Assembly (NCBI RefSeq): GCF_000003815.2
Contig: NC_049980.1
Coordinates: 12,480,443 to 12,510,894, forward strand
Direction of reading: 5' to 3'
Source of the DNA: Branchiostoma floridae
Lineage: Eukaryota; Chordata; Leptocardii; Amphioxiformes; Branchiostomatidae
DNA length: 30,452 bases
Shown here one piece after another: positions 8,015 through 18,615 of the stretch. The notes beneath the pieces were generated by a model, which saw only the letters and a program-made list of their open reading frames with translations, was not told where the DNA came from and did no database searches. Made by a program: the position numbers and the translations under genes. Each line of letters opens with the position of its first letter. Position 1 is the first letter of the stretch.

Positions 8015-11000
8015 AAAGCCATGGTATAGGTTGACCACAAGTAAATTTCAAGTGGGTTAAGTTTTAGAAAATGGACTTAATGCAGTACTCTGGTTTAAAA
8101 GAAATTGGGTTATCAGGAAAATCAATGCACAGGAGTGTTCAATGTGTAAATCAACTCTTTCCAACAGGAAGCAGTGCAGATTTGGGTGTAAAAGTTGTCC
8201 CACCAGAGGTGTTTTTTTTATGCCTGTTGAGGAACAAGAGAATTGTTGAGATTTTAAAGTTGTAAATCTGCATACCACCGGTTTCTAATATTGATAGTTA
8301 TACATCTGTCTCCAATGATGTTGATAACATTGGGGTGTTACAGTTTTCATACAATATGTTACGATGTGACAACTACATTTGCTGTAAATACTAGTACTAG
8401 AAGGTGTGTGTTTTCTATATCCAGTTGTGGACCACCTATTTCTGGAGTTGTGTACATATTGTAAGTTAGAGTCTGTAAAGCAAAACTCTTGGTAAAGTCG
8501 AGTGCTGTCACCCTCAATTTTTCTGTTGAAGGCAAGCTGTATTTGCTTTCTTGTTGCCCACCATATCTTGTAAAGTGTCAGTAAAACGATAATGATTTTC
8601 AACTTGAAGTTGAATGAACACCAGATGTAGAGGAGCAGTGATGCTTGAAAAAACATGCAACTACATTTAGTAGTAATGTTAATGTATACATTTCATCAAC
8701 TTATACTAACATGATTAAGTCTCCATCTTGAATCAATAGTGAAAAAGATCACAAAGTGTATTGAAATTCTTTGTTTTCTAGAATAATTGACTAAATAACA
8801 CTTTTGCACTGATTGAAAAGATTCTCAAGATCTATGTCTGAAAACAAGAGTAAGTTAGAAGATCTATGACCAAACTCATTGGCAGCTCTACCATTATTAT
8901 TGTATTTTGGCAGTTCATATTGTTTGAAGAATTACTGAAATTTCCATATTTTCATGTCATGGAGTAAAATACATTTTGAATACACATTGGATCATCTAAA
9001 GAGGGAAAATCTGCCTTATAAATTTTACTGGGACCATTACTGGAATATATTTTGTGGAACAGGTATACATGTAGATTTTTTTATACAGAAAATATTTTAC
9101 AACACAAAGAAACTTAACACAATTCTACTAATCTAAATAAATGATGACAAAGTATCTGATTCTGACAGTCCTGGTTGGAATGGTCAATTTAGACTTTTGG
9201 CTGCCTTTTATATATTAGACAGCATGGTACACATTGTACTACAGTGTAGGTCGATATGGCATTCAGTGTCATGTGTTACTCTAAGTACTGTAACCACTTA
9301 GAAAATAAAAGATGCAGATGCATGAAGCCCTCCACTGCCACCTGAAATGTACTGGAACACGAAACGTTTATGTGGCAATATGTGCAAATATATAAGATAT
9401 AATGGTTGTTGCCAGTCAGTCCTTAAATGACATGAGGAAAGTAAATTTGAAAGTTTTTGTGTTTACAGTCTGTGTGTTTTTGCTGCAGCTTTCCCATTAT
9501 TTTGTATGGATAACAATTGTTAGCCAGTATGCAAATTAAACAGGTCATAACAGTCTGCACATCCTTTGGACTTATTTGTTTTCAGTACACAACCTGTAAG
9601 TTTTCTTGTTTGAGAGTGCAATGTTCTGTGGTCCATGCAGTTGAAAGAACTGACAGTTTTCCTGCAGTTTCTACATTAATTTGTATTTGTGTGTTTTTAT
9701 GAATTCTGTATTATACAAGGACTTAATAAAGTATTGATGAGTTTCTACATGTTGAATATAGTTTATGTTGTCATGTGATCTTAAAGTTAAACACCCAATA
9801 CTGTAAATGCGGAAAAGTTTGTAGTGGTTTTATTTTCCCGTTTTTTGCGATGCACCACAAACTTAAAAGTACCGCAAACATTTTTCCATTTCAGTATGTC
9901 ACTGCAGTGTATGGTGATACCTTGAACTCAAAACCGCTGGAAACACTCCATTTTCCGGCTACCATGAAATTAGATCCCCACAAACTTAAATGCATGTACA
10001 GTATGCAGGTAATTATGCCATACAACTTACACATAGGAAACACACAATATTATTATAAGTCAAACAATATTCGACAGCTGATGCCTTAGTAGGTTTGTAA
10101 CATTTGTAAACTGATAAACTTTAGTTACACCAAGGACGTTACATCTGATGTAACGTCCTTGGTTACACGGTTCCGGCTATTGGGCTGTCACGTGACCGCT
10201 TTGTTAAATCAAAGACCATTACGCTTATCATAAATTGTATATGTGTAATAGTGCCAAATCAAATGTGAAAAATATTGACATGACCCCACAAACTGTCAAT
10301 AGATCCTCTCTAACTTCTTGTGTCCCAAGATCATCCAAAAAGAAAGTTCCTAGACCTACCAAGGACGTTACATGCCCTGATTGGCTGCTTCACATTACCA
10401 TTGTCATTGTGCTAAAATAAAATCATGGCTAGATCCTTCAAAGTTATACATGTAAGTGTTGGGATCATCAAAATATTGGCAGAGGCAATTTTAAGATTGG
10501 AGGAACATGTAAAAGAGACATCAATGTCCGTTAGCCTGATTTAATCGCGCTTCTTAGGCCCGTCCTGCATTGCCACGCCCATCCGTGGGGAGGAGGCTAC
10601 AAGCTCCGGATAGCAGAGTTTGCGTTACACAGACTTAATGTCCGTGTGTTGATGTTAACTTGGTGTGTTGAACTGGAATGGAATAATCATGTCAATGAGC
10701 AGCTTTGAATTTGAATATTGTTCCAAAACAACATTAGCCCCAGGTAACCTATTGTGTTACTTGTGGATGAACTAAAATATTCTGCAGCTGCAACGGTTCA
10801 CTGTGATCCCTCAGGTGCAGGTGCAGGTGACAGGTGGCAGCAGGCTCCAGCTAAGGAGGAGGCAGCCCCCAGGGTGGCCCAGGTCAGCACCCCCAGGAGA
10901 CAGGTCAAAACCGGTTTCCAACCAGTCGCAACCAGCAGCAAACAGGTCACAACCGGTTTCCAGGTGCCTCCAGCCGATACCAGAGAAGTCATGTGAGCAA

Positions 11001-14000
11001 ACTCATATGATGAAGTTTTTATTGATAAAACCTGACAATTCCATTTTGAAGCAAACTTAGTGAGTGAGCAATCTCCCGCTTCTAGTATGTATGTAAATAT
11101 AACACTTGGCTTGAGCAGTGGTTGCAGAAAACGAAAAGTAAGGGTCCTGATGCACATGGCTTCCTTCACAGCTCTTGCAAAAAAATGTTTGGTTCTGTGT
11201 CAATTTTTCTTATTTTGTCACAGTTTACTCAGTCACGCATGATATTTAAAATGACAGCAAACAAGAGTTGGATTGCTCATTCCATGACAATGACTGAAGT
11301 AGGACTGTCGACAAAGTTTTTTTTTGGTGTTGGAAATTACTGGGTTCAATTTTTCCTCAGCATGATTTCCAACAACACAAATTAATTTTCAAGTTATGTT
11401 CCCATATTATGGTGCTTTCAATTCTCATGTACTCAGTGCAGACATTGTTGTACATGTTGTGTTTGTGAGAGCTTGTGATTTATGATACGTCTGTAGTTAG
11501 AGTGGGTTTCTGTAATTTCTGATCTATGTTACTGGATCCAGTGCAGAGAATGGTTTGAGTGGCAGCACAGAGGCTGGTGAGCGAGAGGACCAGCAAGCCG
11601 TGCCAACATCACAGAAGGCCGCTGGCAAGACCAAGCAGGGGGTAAGCACCACTGTTCAAATGATGAGGCTTTAAAGTTTAAGAAGTGGCTATCCAGGGAT
11701 TTAAATGCACTCACTATTTCAAACTCTGTTAGCTGTGGTTATAACTAACTGTGCTGTAATAAAACTATTATGCATGTAAAAGTGAGACCATTCATGTTCT
11801 TGTAATTAATTTTGTATTTGACATATGTTTTACAAAGTCTGTAATACTATTATACAAAAAAGCCTTATGACACAGCCAAACTGACTTAATTTTGTTTTGC
11901 AATGTTGTATGTGATCAGGTCCTAGATGTTGCAGCAGAACTCAGCAAAAGGGATGAAGGGAAAGAGGTCATCAACATGGTGATTATAGGTTAGGAACTGT
12001 TCTGTACCATGTTTATGGTTTAAATCTCATTTGAAAGTCAAGTGTCAAGTGAATCACTATATAGTTGTAACGTATAAAAGAAGGGGTATCAATGGATAAT
12101 TCCAGACATAGATTTTTTTGTAAAAGAATGAATAATGTCATTAATATATATGATAGTATGAATGTTTCTAACTCGCACCATTACTTTAAAGAAAAACACA
12201 TAGAAAACTCCACTCAGTTATGAGGGGTATGAATAGTTTTGCTGTCAACTGTACAATAATTTTATATTCAGTGCCATTTTGGAAAGAGGGGAATAAGATA
12301 CTATGGTGGCATAAGATAGTATTGTTAGCTTGTTAAGGAGTGTCCTTCTAGAAAAAGCCCTGTACATGTGTATGAATGTTGTATATGCCCGACCTCAGGT
12401 CATGTAGATGCCGGTAAGAGCACCCTGATGGGCCACCTGCTGTACAGGATGGGACATGTCAACAAGAAGACCATGCACAAGTACGAGGTAGAGTCACAGA
12501 AGGCTGGGAAGGCATCTTTCGCTTATGCCTGGGTACTGGACGAAACTGGAGAGGAGAGAGTCAGGTGGGTTTGGAGTACTGCCACATTCTGAGTTTGAGT
12601 TGGAAACCAGAATGTTATACACATAATACAGTATGTACAATGTAGTTTAGATAGATAAATGTTTTTCAAAACGAGATTCAGAATTCCAAACTCTTTGGCA
12701 GCATAGTCCAGAAGTTAGCGACTTGGCCCAAGAGTTTAGAATTTTGAATCTCGTTTGTTGTCTTTCACACGACAAGCATGCTACTGGAAAGTGTCACATT
12801 CCATAGGACGGGATGTTAAGCTGTGGTTCACACTGTTCACAGTACTTGTCAAAAAGAGCTAGAGGAATTTCACTGGTACAAGGAACCTGTAAACACATCT
12901 GTCTGCTTTGCCATAAACGGTGGAAGATTGGTTGGAGATCAGTTTCACTTTCAAACAGAAGGCTAGAACTTAGAAGGCCATGAAATTTAAAGTTACTGTA
13001 TCACAATTTCTGGAAGACAAGGAAGAATGTGCATTAGTGCCATAGAAGGTTTCTTTATTTAGGCATGAATGTCACTTAATATTGTATATCAAAGAATCTG
13101 TGTCTTAAAAGACCTACTAGAACATATAGGTTTTATGATAATTTTTTGTTTTTATTGTGTACATATAGGGGTATCACCATGGATGTTGGCCTGACCAAGT
13201 TTGAAACTGACCACAAGGTGGTGACCCTGTTAGATGCACCTGGGCACAGAGACTTCATTCCCAACATGATCACAGGTGCTGCACAGGTGAGGACACACAA
13301 TTGACACCTGCTGATGCATACATATAACAGTGTACTGTAAATGTGTCTACTTTTTCAGTGGATGGTGATTTTTGCTGTGTTTGAAATCTTTTGAAACAAT
13401 TCTGTAATACAGTATGAATATATCTTATTTTACTTCATGTATTCTCTGTCTCAAAGTATAGATTTTGTCATTTGTGACTGCAGGCAGATGTAGCCATCTT
13501 GGTGGTTGATGCCAGTACCGGTGAGTTTGAGGCCGGTTTCGAGGCTGGCGGACAGACCCGAGAACATGCCATGTTGGTCAGGTCACTAGGGGTCACACAG
13601 CTTGCCGTAGCTATCAACAAACTGGACACAGTAAGTCTGCCTCATTTTAACTGGACGACATTTTCTATTCAACTACTATAATTCTTATTCTAATCTTTAT
13701 CTAAATTCTGATTTTGATTAGGAGGGAAATATAGTGATCTCTACTTGCACTTAGTCTATGTGTTTTTGTTTTTTTTTGCTTTTTGTTCTTCAATTTTGGT
13801 CAATTATCTTGACTGAAGACATGATTTCTATTTTGGACCAAATGACCCAAAATTTGATGCTTCCACAGGTCTCTGCTCATTCTACATCTTTTATTTGTGG
13901 GTCTATCTTACCATTATGGTGGACTCAACTGTATTTACTTTGTATCATGAAGTATATCCTTTACTTCACAGGTGGGATGGTCAGAAAACAGATACCAGGC

Positions 14001-16749
14001 AATTGTTAAGAAGCTGGGGCATTTTCTCAAGCAGGCAGGATTCAAGGTATGTAGAAATCTTGATTTACATAAATTTACGTTACAGAAGACTATGCCCTTC
14101 ACTCCTTACCTTGTTTTTGATAACAAACCTTTTCAAGCTAATGTATTGTTTGGCCTCAAAACATCATTGAATGTTTACAAATCATTAGTGGAGGCACATT
14201 CAACTGTGATCTTTTCAAAAGAAGAATGAATCCTGGTACCAATGATGATAAGGTATGTTGAAGTCTAGGTGTGTTCTCCTGTACAGGACTCTGATGTTGT
14301 CTACATCCCTGTGAGTGGCCTACAGGGAGAGAACTTGATCAAGCCCGCTTCTGAACCCCAGTTAACAGCCTGGTACAAGGGACCATGTCTGCTACAGCAA
14401 ATAGGTGGGGCTGACTTAGTTAGTGAAAGTGATTTCATAGATTTATTGTACTGAGGAAATTCTGCCTAGCCTAAGACTTTTAGACAAGCACAATGAACAT
14501 TGGACCACAGCTTCACATCCCATCCTAAATAATGGCCCTTTTCAGTGGGGTGCACGTTGTCTTAGTGCTCTTACTGCAATTAGGCATATAGGATAGATGT
14601 CCCATTACAAAAGAGCTAAGATAAAGATCGATATGTTTACTTTAATATGTTGACTGACATGACTATCATATTTGTACACAGATTCTTTCAAGTCTCCTTC
14701 CAGGCCTGTGGACAAGCCGTTTAGATTCTGTGTTTCTGATGTTTTTAAAGGTGAGAACTAGTGACTTTGTTTCACTAATGGTTTGTTTCTGTACTTGCTT
14801 TGTTAACTAGTATGAATAAATCTATTACATCCTAACTTTGCATTTTGTCTACCTGTTTTGCCTATGGGTTGCCTGATGTCAGACTGTATTTTATTTTATT
14901 TTAAGTGGGATAAATATATGAATTTCCGATTGTCACTTGGATGTAACAACTGCATGGTGATGATACCACAAAGTTGGGCAGTAAACTGTCATTCTAATGA
15001 AGTGTGAAGGTGTGCATCATTGTTGTAGTGTGCTGTATGTAGATTGACCATGCTTTCCTGTTGCAGGGATGGGGAGTGGTTTCAGTGTTGCCGGCAGGTT
15101 GGTAGCAGGGAGCATACAGAACAGTACCAGGGTCATGGTGATGCCTGTGGGGGAAACTGCAACTGTTAAAGGTACAGATGGTTTTGTTTCATGTATGAGT
15201 AGCAGTGAATTCCTTTCAAGGAATTGAAAAAAGTTGAATTCAAATTTAGACCTTCACAAATTATGTTAAGGTTTGTGAAAAGAGAATCTTTAGTATCATT
15301 ATTTAAAGAACTTATCCAGTTCTTATACGTTTTTTTTCTTCAGGAATTGCAATACATGACTTCCCGATGAACTGGGCATGTGCAGGGGACCATGCTACAC
15401 TGACAATAACAGGAACTGACATAATGAAAGTCAGGTGAGCAGACAAGCGTTTACTTTGACTTGTAAAGATGTAACAATCATCAGATTACATCCCTGAGTG
15501 TAAATATGCATGAACTATTGCTCTGAGCTTTAGGCTGGCACAAAGGCAGTATTTTGATATGAAACTATGTAGCACTACTTGCATTGTGTTAACCATGAAT
15601 CTTTCCCCAGTGTTGGGAGTGTGCTGTGTGACTTAGCCAACCCCATCCTGGCTGCCTCCAGAATCAGGGCCAGAGTCATCATCTTCAACATTGAAGTGCC
15701 AATCACTAAGGGATTTCCTGTGAGTTTTATTCTTACTCTACAGCAGCATGCTCAAGAAATTCAATATGATTTGCCATTAGAGGGCACATGTATGCAAAGT
15801 ACTCCATTTAATTTTAGGACTTGATTTTCTAGGAAGAGAAAGGTGATTTTGCATTTTTTTAGTTTGCAATTGAAACAATTCTGTGGTACAGTAGTGATAC
15901 TTTGGAAAAGCATTTAATGTCCTAGGCCTGATTTTGTCACTACTGTGAACATTGATCTACAGTATGACAGCAGAATATTGCTGTCCTGTAGTTTTCACAG
16001 TGCTTGCCATTTCAAGGCTTCAAAACTGACTGCATGTCTGGTTGATTGTGGTTGTTTCTTGTAGGTGGTGTTCCATTACCAGACACTGAGTGAACCTGCA
16101 AATATCCGAAAACTCATCAGCCTGCTGCACAAAAGTACAGGAGAGGTCACTAGAAACAAACCCAGGTATGATGACTCTTACCAACAGACATTCATGGTAT
16201 ATTTCTTTTTTTATCAAATACAAGTACATAATGTAGTTCAAACACTTTTTGTTAATTTGTCTGCTTAATCTAGATAGTTACAAAATTTCAGGTATGTTTG
16301 GGGTCTTGAAATATATCAGAGGCAGATATGTAGTATATAGACATACATGTAGATCATAATGATTTGTATTGTTTGGCTGTATATTTTAGGTGCTTGTCCA
16401 AAGGAAACAATGCTGTTGTAGAAGTTGAACTGAACCGTCCAGTGTGTTTAGAACTTTACAAGGATAACAAAGACCTGGGGAGGTTCATGTTGCGGTACGG
16501 CAGTGCCACCATTGCTGCTGGAGTTGTCACAGAGGTACGTTAGGGGCTTGCCTAGTCAGACTTTTGTACTGAATACAGGTTTTCACTTGTACATTATATG
16601 GTTGTAGACCAGCCTATAAAGTAAGATGTACAAATCATGAAGATACTTTAGATTAATTTGCATTCAACTGTTGATGTTTGGATGATGTACATCATTGAAA
16701 TCTTGTTCATCCTTTCATTTGTCCACAGATCCTTAATGACCAGAAGTAG
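1730..16749 (+). CDS. HBS1L: HBS1-like translational GTPase, long (canonical) isoform, 20 coding exons
   Basis: This is the eRF3/EF-1A-type GTPase that binds Pelota (Dom34) and rescues stalled ribosomes in no-go and non-stop decay. Coding exons: 1730-1772, 3414-3482, 3982-4161, 4605-4738, 5436-5493, 10815-10992, 11542-11641, 11919-11988, 12399-12564, 13169-13286, 13484-13630, 13972-14046, 14287-14404, 14682-14750, 15067-15171, 15344-15434, 15611-15719, 16065-16165, 16390-16534, 16729-16749. All introns are GT..AG, all phases agree, and the sum is 2097 nt (698 residues; human about 684). Visible parts are the start MSRHRNIR; an acidic N-terminal segment ([15 protein letters not shown]); the HBS1 N-terminal helical domain, about 98-142 ([10 protein letters not shown]); and a linker with [15 protein letters not shown]-motifs are G1 GHVDAGKST (278-286), G3 DAPGH (355-359), G4 NKLD (417-420) and G5 SGL (456-458). 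EF-Tu-like domains 2 and 3 run to the C-terminus ([19 protein letters not shown]). All catalytic motifs are intact. Confidence 0.95.
2176..2566. mobile_element. 391-bp non-autonomous DNA transposon (MITE) with perfect 34-bp TIRs
   Basis: The left end 2176-2209 begins GGCCTAGG followed by eight As and TGTTGTGTTTCC. The right end 2533-2566 is its exact reverse complement. The element is flanked by TAA on both sides (2173-2175 and 2567-2569), compatible with a 3-bp target-site duplication of the kind made by PIF/Harbinger transposases. Sub-terminal AGGGTCGG(T/C)AGG blocks recur near both ends. No transposase frame is present. A second, truncated copy lies at 27808-28053. The perfect TIRs argue for recent activity. 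Superfamily assignment is tentative. Confidence 0.85.
2840..2879. repeat. 40-bp palindrome
   Basis: ACAATGTCCAGAATGTAATG is followed immediately by its reverse complement with a single mismatched pair (2851/2868) and no loop. It can extrude as a cruciform. It is probably the remnant or core of a foldback element, lying 63 bp from the larger hairpin. Confidence 0.85.
2943..3060. repeat. Near-perfect 52-bp-arm hairpin (foldback/MITE)
   Basis: The left arm 2943-2994, starting CTAGCCTGAGTACCATCCTC, pairs with 3009-3060 with one mismatch (2983/3020). The loop is 14 nt (2995-3008). Termini are CTAGCCTGAG...CTCAGGCTAG. The transcript of HBS1L intron 1 would fold into a stem longer than a typical pre-miRNA. 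The likeliest origin is a foldback DNA element; no flanking duplication was identified. Confidence 0.9.
6186..8014 (+). CDS. HBS1L: Alternative 3'-terminal coding exon (SKI7-like segment)
   Basis: The acceptor ACTGTTGTAG at 6176-6185 begins with AA, which completes GAA (Glu) with the single G left by exon 5 (phase 1). The frame then stays open for 609 codons to TAA at 8012-8014, by far the longest open stretch here. The frame is closed just upstream by TAA at 6116-6118, so the exon cannot extend left beyond that. Composition is Ser/Gly/Leu/Thr-rich with repeated SLS(Q/E)LA blocks. A denser, more conserved-looking C-terminal quarter starts near [18 protein letters not shown] (about 677-694) and includes [14 protein letters not shown]. 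There is no GTPase motif. An acceptor a few codons away is possible, but phase and position both favour 6186. Confidence 0.85.
8015..9745 (+). other. Probable 3' UTR of the SKI7-like terminal exon
   Basis: After TAA 8014 no coding-like frame or convincing splice acceptor continues. AATAAA signals occur at 9136-9141, 9304-9309 and 9725-9730. The last is followed by a GT-rich stretch (TTGATGAGTTTCTACATGTTG and on to TTTATGTTGTC), the best candidate for a cleavage region near 9745. The UTR would then be about 1.7 kb, similar to the inferred 3' UTR of the long isoform. Short open frames here have no family resemblance and are not reported as genes. Confidence 0.5.
9798..10004. mobile_element. 207-bp MITE, ATACTGTAAATGC family
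   Basis: The left end ATACTGTAAATGCGG followed by AAAAGTTTGTAGTGG is matched by an imperfect inverted right end, CCCCACAAACTTAAATGC then ATGTACAGTAT (9977-10004). Inside are alternating strand-symmetric blocks (GTAGTGGTTTTATTTTCCCG, CACCACAAACTTAAAAGTAC). I associate these CTGTAAATGC-ended, TTTTCGCGGT-like repeats with lancelet genomes. Partial look-alikes occur at 371-387, 13333-13420 and 26368-26420. Confidence 0.65.
10129..10373. mobile_element. Inverted-repeat element with 16-bp ends
   Basis: The 16-mer ACCAAGGACGTTACAT occurs at 10129-10144, inverted at 10148-10163, and direct again at 10358-10373. The first two form a perfect hairpin with loop CTG. The second and third form terminal inverted repeats (ATGTAACGTCCTTGGT...ACCAAGGACGTTACAT) of a 226-bp unit, 10148-10373. 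This looks like a small non-autonomous DNA transposon with an extra end copy next to it. No transposase is present and no target-site duplication is obvious. Confidence 0.75.
10531..10634. repeat. Dispersed repeat, TTAGCCTGATTTAATC family, copy 1
   Basis: It begins TTAGCCTGATTTAATCGCGC and ends near GCAGAGTTTGCGTTACACAG. The same start and end blocks recur at 29334-29429. The middle differs in length and sequence. It has no coding capacity. The ends TAGCCTG/CAGGCTA in the second copy form a short inverted repeat, suggesting a MITE. Confidence 0.7.
12565..13168 (+). other. HBS1L intron 9, contains a foldback
   Basis: Between the exon ending EERVR and the exon starting GITMDVG there is no further exon. 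The intron holds the foldback at 12668-12756. The rest has no recognised feature. Confidence 0.6.
12668..12756. repeat. Foldback, 27-bp arms, 35-nt loop
   Basis: AAACGAGATTCAGAATTCCA plus AACTCTT (12668-12694) pairs with 12730-12756 with two mismatches. The loop is 35 nt. It is probably a small degenerate inverted-repeat element within HBS1L intron 9. Confidence 0.8.
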
Positions 16750-18615
16750 TAATCAAACACCTACACTGTCCAACAAACATGGTATTAACACATCTGGGGA
16801 TCCAGTTCACCTGACCACTGAAAGGACACAGCATTCTGTTGTATTGAGTTAGAGATGGTCACTGAGACACAATCGCTTAGAAGCAGGTCCTGTTGCTTCC
16901 ATACCTGTTGTTTTATAAGGCCGTTCATGGTATCAACTGTATGTGCTGTCAAAGTTGAAAGCCCCTGGAAATGTATAAACAATTGTCAGTGGTCTTCACC
17001 TCTGACCTCATGCATGGGCAGTTGGAACCATGAACAAGCTTATTCATGTTACCAAAGTGGATTAGTGCTTGACAAAAGTGCACAAGCTAAGGAAATGACA
17101 ACATGTGTGGCAACATCTCAGCATAGTTTGTTTCGTATACTATATAAGCTACCGAAGACTGTTTGTCCACAAGGAATTCCATAGCTTTGTACAGGACACT
17201 GTTACAAGGTTTCCATATGGGCACAGATATGGGCACAGATAATGCTCTGTGAATATCATGTCTAAATTCCAGTATAGTTGTGCAGTTACGTATATTGCAC
17301 CATATATGAACTGAAATGTTCAGAACCATAAAATCAAGGTACAATTTGTGGAAAGTTCTAATTTCATGTACACTCTATGCAGGATAAACAGTCACTAATA
17401 AGGGTATTACTAAGGAAAGTATGATGTGTCCAAATGCCAATTGTTGCCAAACAATCTATTAAGAATGTGGCTAGAGATATTTTTGTGCAATCCCATCAAC
17501 AAAATTTTCTCATGTCAAGTTGCATACATTGTGATGGGTAGAGATACTGACAGGCTTTAGCTTGAAGAAGATCAAGTTTTAAATTAAGTTTAAGTGCTAG
17601 TTTGCTGAAGTATGGGAGTGAAAGTGTAACTTAAGATTATCACTGAAAAAGACTTACCTTCATTTCATTGGAAGAAACTGTGTTGTTTAAGGCTTCTGAG
17701 AATAAGTAAGTTAATCTTTTCTTTCCAAGTGCTCCTTGGTTTTTTAGAATAATTAAATAAAAAAAATGCAACAAAAGCAGTTTCATAAACTAAGAGTGAC
17801 TTAGCTAGAAAATGTCAATGTGCATTTTGCTGTATGTCACATGTTACTTGGAACACTTCAAACTGCTACAATATCGTTTGGTAGAATTCTTTGAACCTTC
17901 GTCAATAGTACAATGTACAATTTGGGTATCCTGGAACCTACCCAACTTACCGTTGTCTAATTTTCCTGTGTTGTTCTTGGTTGGTAAAAAGAGTGTTCAA
18001 CAGGTTGTTACTTTTTGTTAGACAGACAAGAATCAAACAGTAAAGGTCAATAAACTGGTTCCAACTGAGCATACACTGTGAGATGCATTTTGGGTATTAA
18101 ATGTCACAGTCGAAGGCTCTTTACTTATACAGTATTATAAACAGTTACTGTCTAGACCAATTCTTGATACATGTCCAGATGTGTTTTGTTTGTCTCAGAG
18201 GCCAAGAAATTAGACATATTGCCCACAATGCATCTTGCTGTATATACAAGGTTAAAACTGTTTATTGCTTATTGTTCATCTATTCAGTAATACAAAATGT
18301 ACATGGTACATAGTACAATTTTTACCTCAATGATACATTCATTATGTGGAGGATTAAACTCCACCCTGTGGAGGTCTGCTTTCATTAGCAATTTATCATT
18401 TTTTTTTCTCATTCATCACACAAGAATTAGATATGCTTTATGATAAATTTACAGTGCATTGTGAATCAATAGAAACTTGACAACTGCATTATCTTTTAGA
18501 CAGTACTATGAACGTTAGGATGTTAACAGTATGACTGTTGATTCTGACAACATCCATGTACGTGACCCTCTGTGGTACATGGTCTGCTGAATAAAGAAGT
18601 GGAAGTGAATGGTTT
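16750..18615 (+). other. HBS1L: Probable 3' UTR of the HBS1L long isoform
   Basis: After the last codons ILNDQK and TAG (16747-16749) there is no continuing coding frame. AATAAA signals occur at 17756-17761, 18049-18054 and 18590-18595. The last is followed by a GT-rich tract (GTGGAAGTGAATGGTTTC) and is the best distal cleavage signal. A small 12-bp tandem duplication, ATGGGCACAGAT twice, occurs at 17217-17240. UTR length is inferred from signals only. Confidence 0.5.

Larger units (their letters stand above)
9746..10814 (+). other. HBS1L intronic interval between the alternative terminal exon and exon 6
   Basis: This interval is occupied largely by repeats: a 207-bp MITE (9798-10004), an inverted-repeat element (10129-10373) and a TAGCCTG-ended repeat (10531-10634). 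I see no coding exon. The exon 6 acceptor, GTGATCCCTCAG, ends at 10814. Confidence 0.6.
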
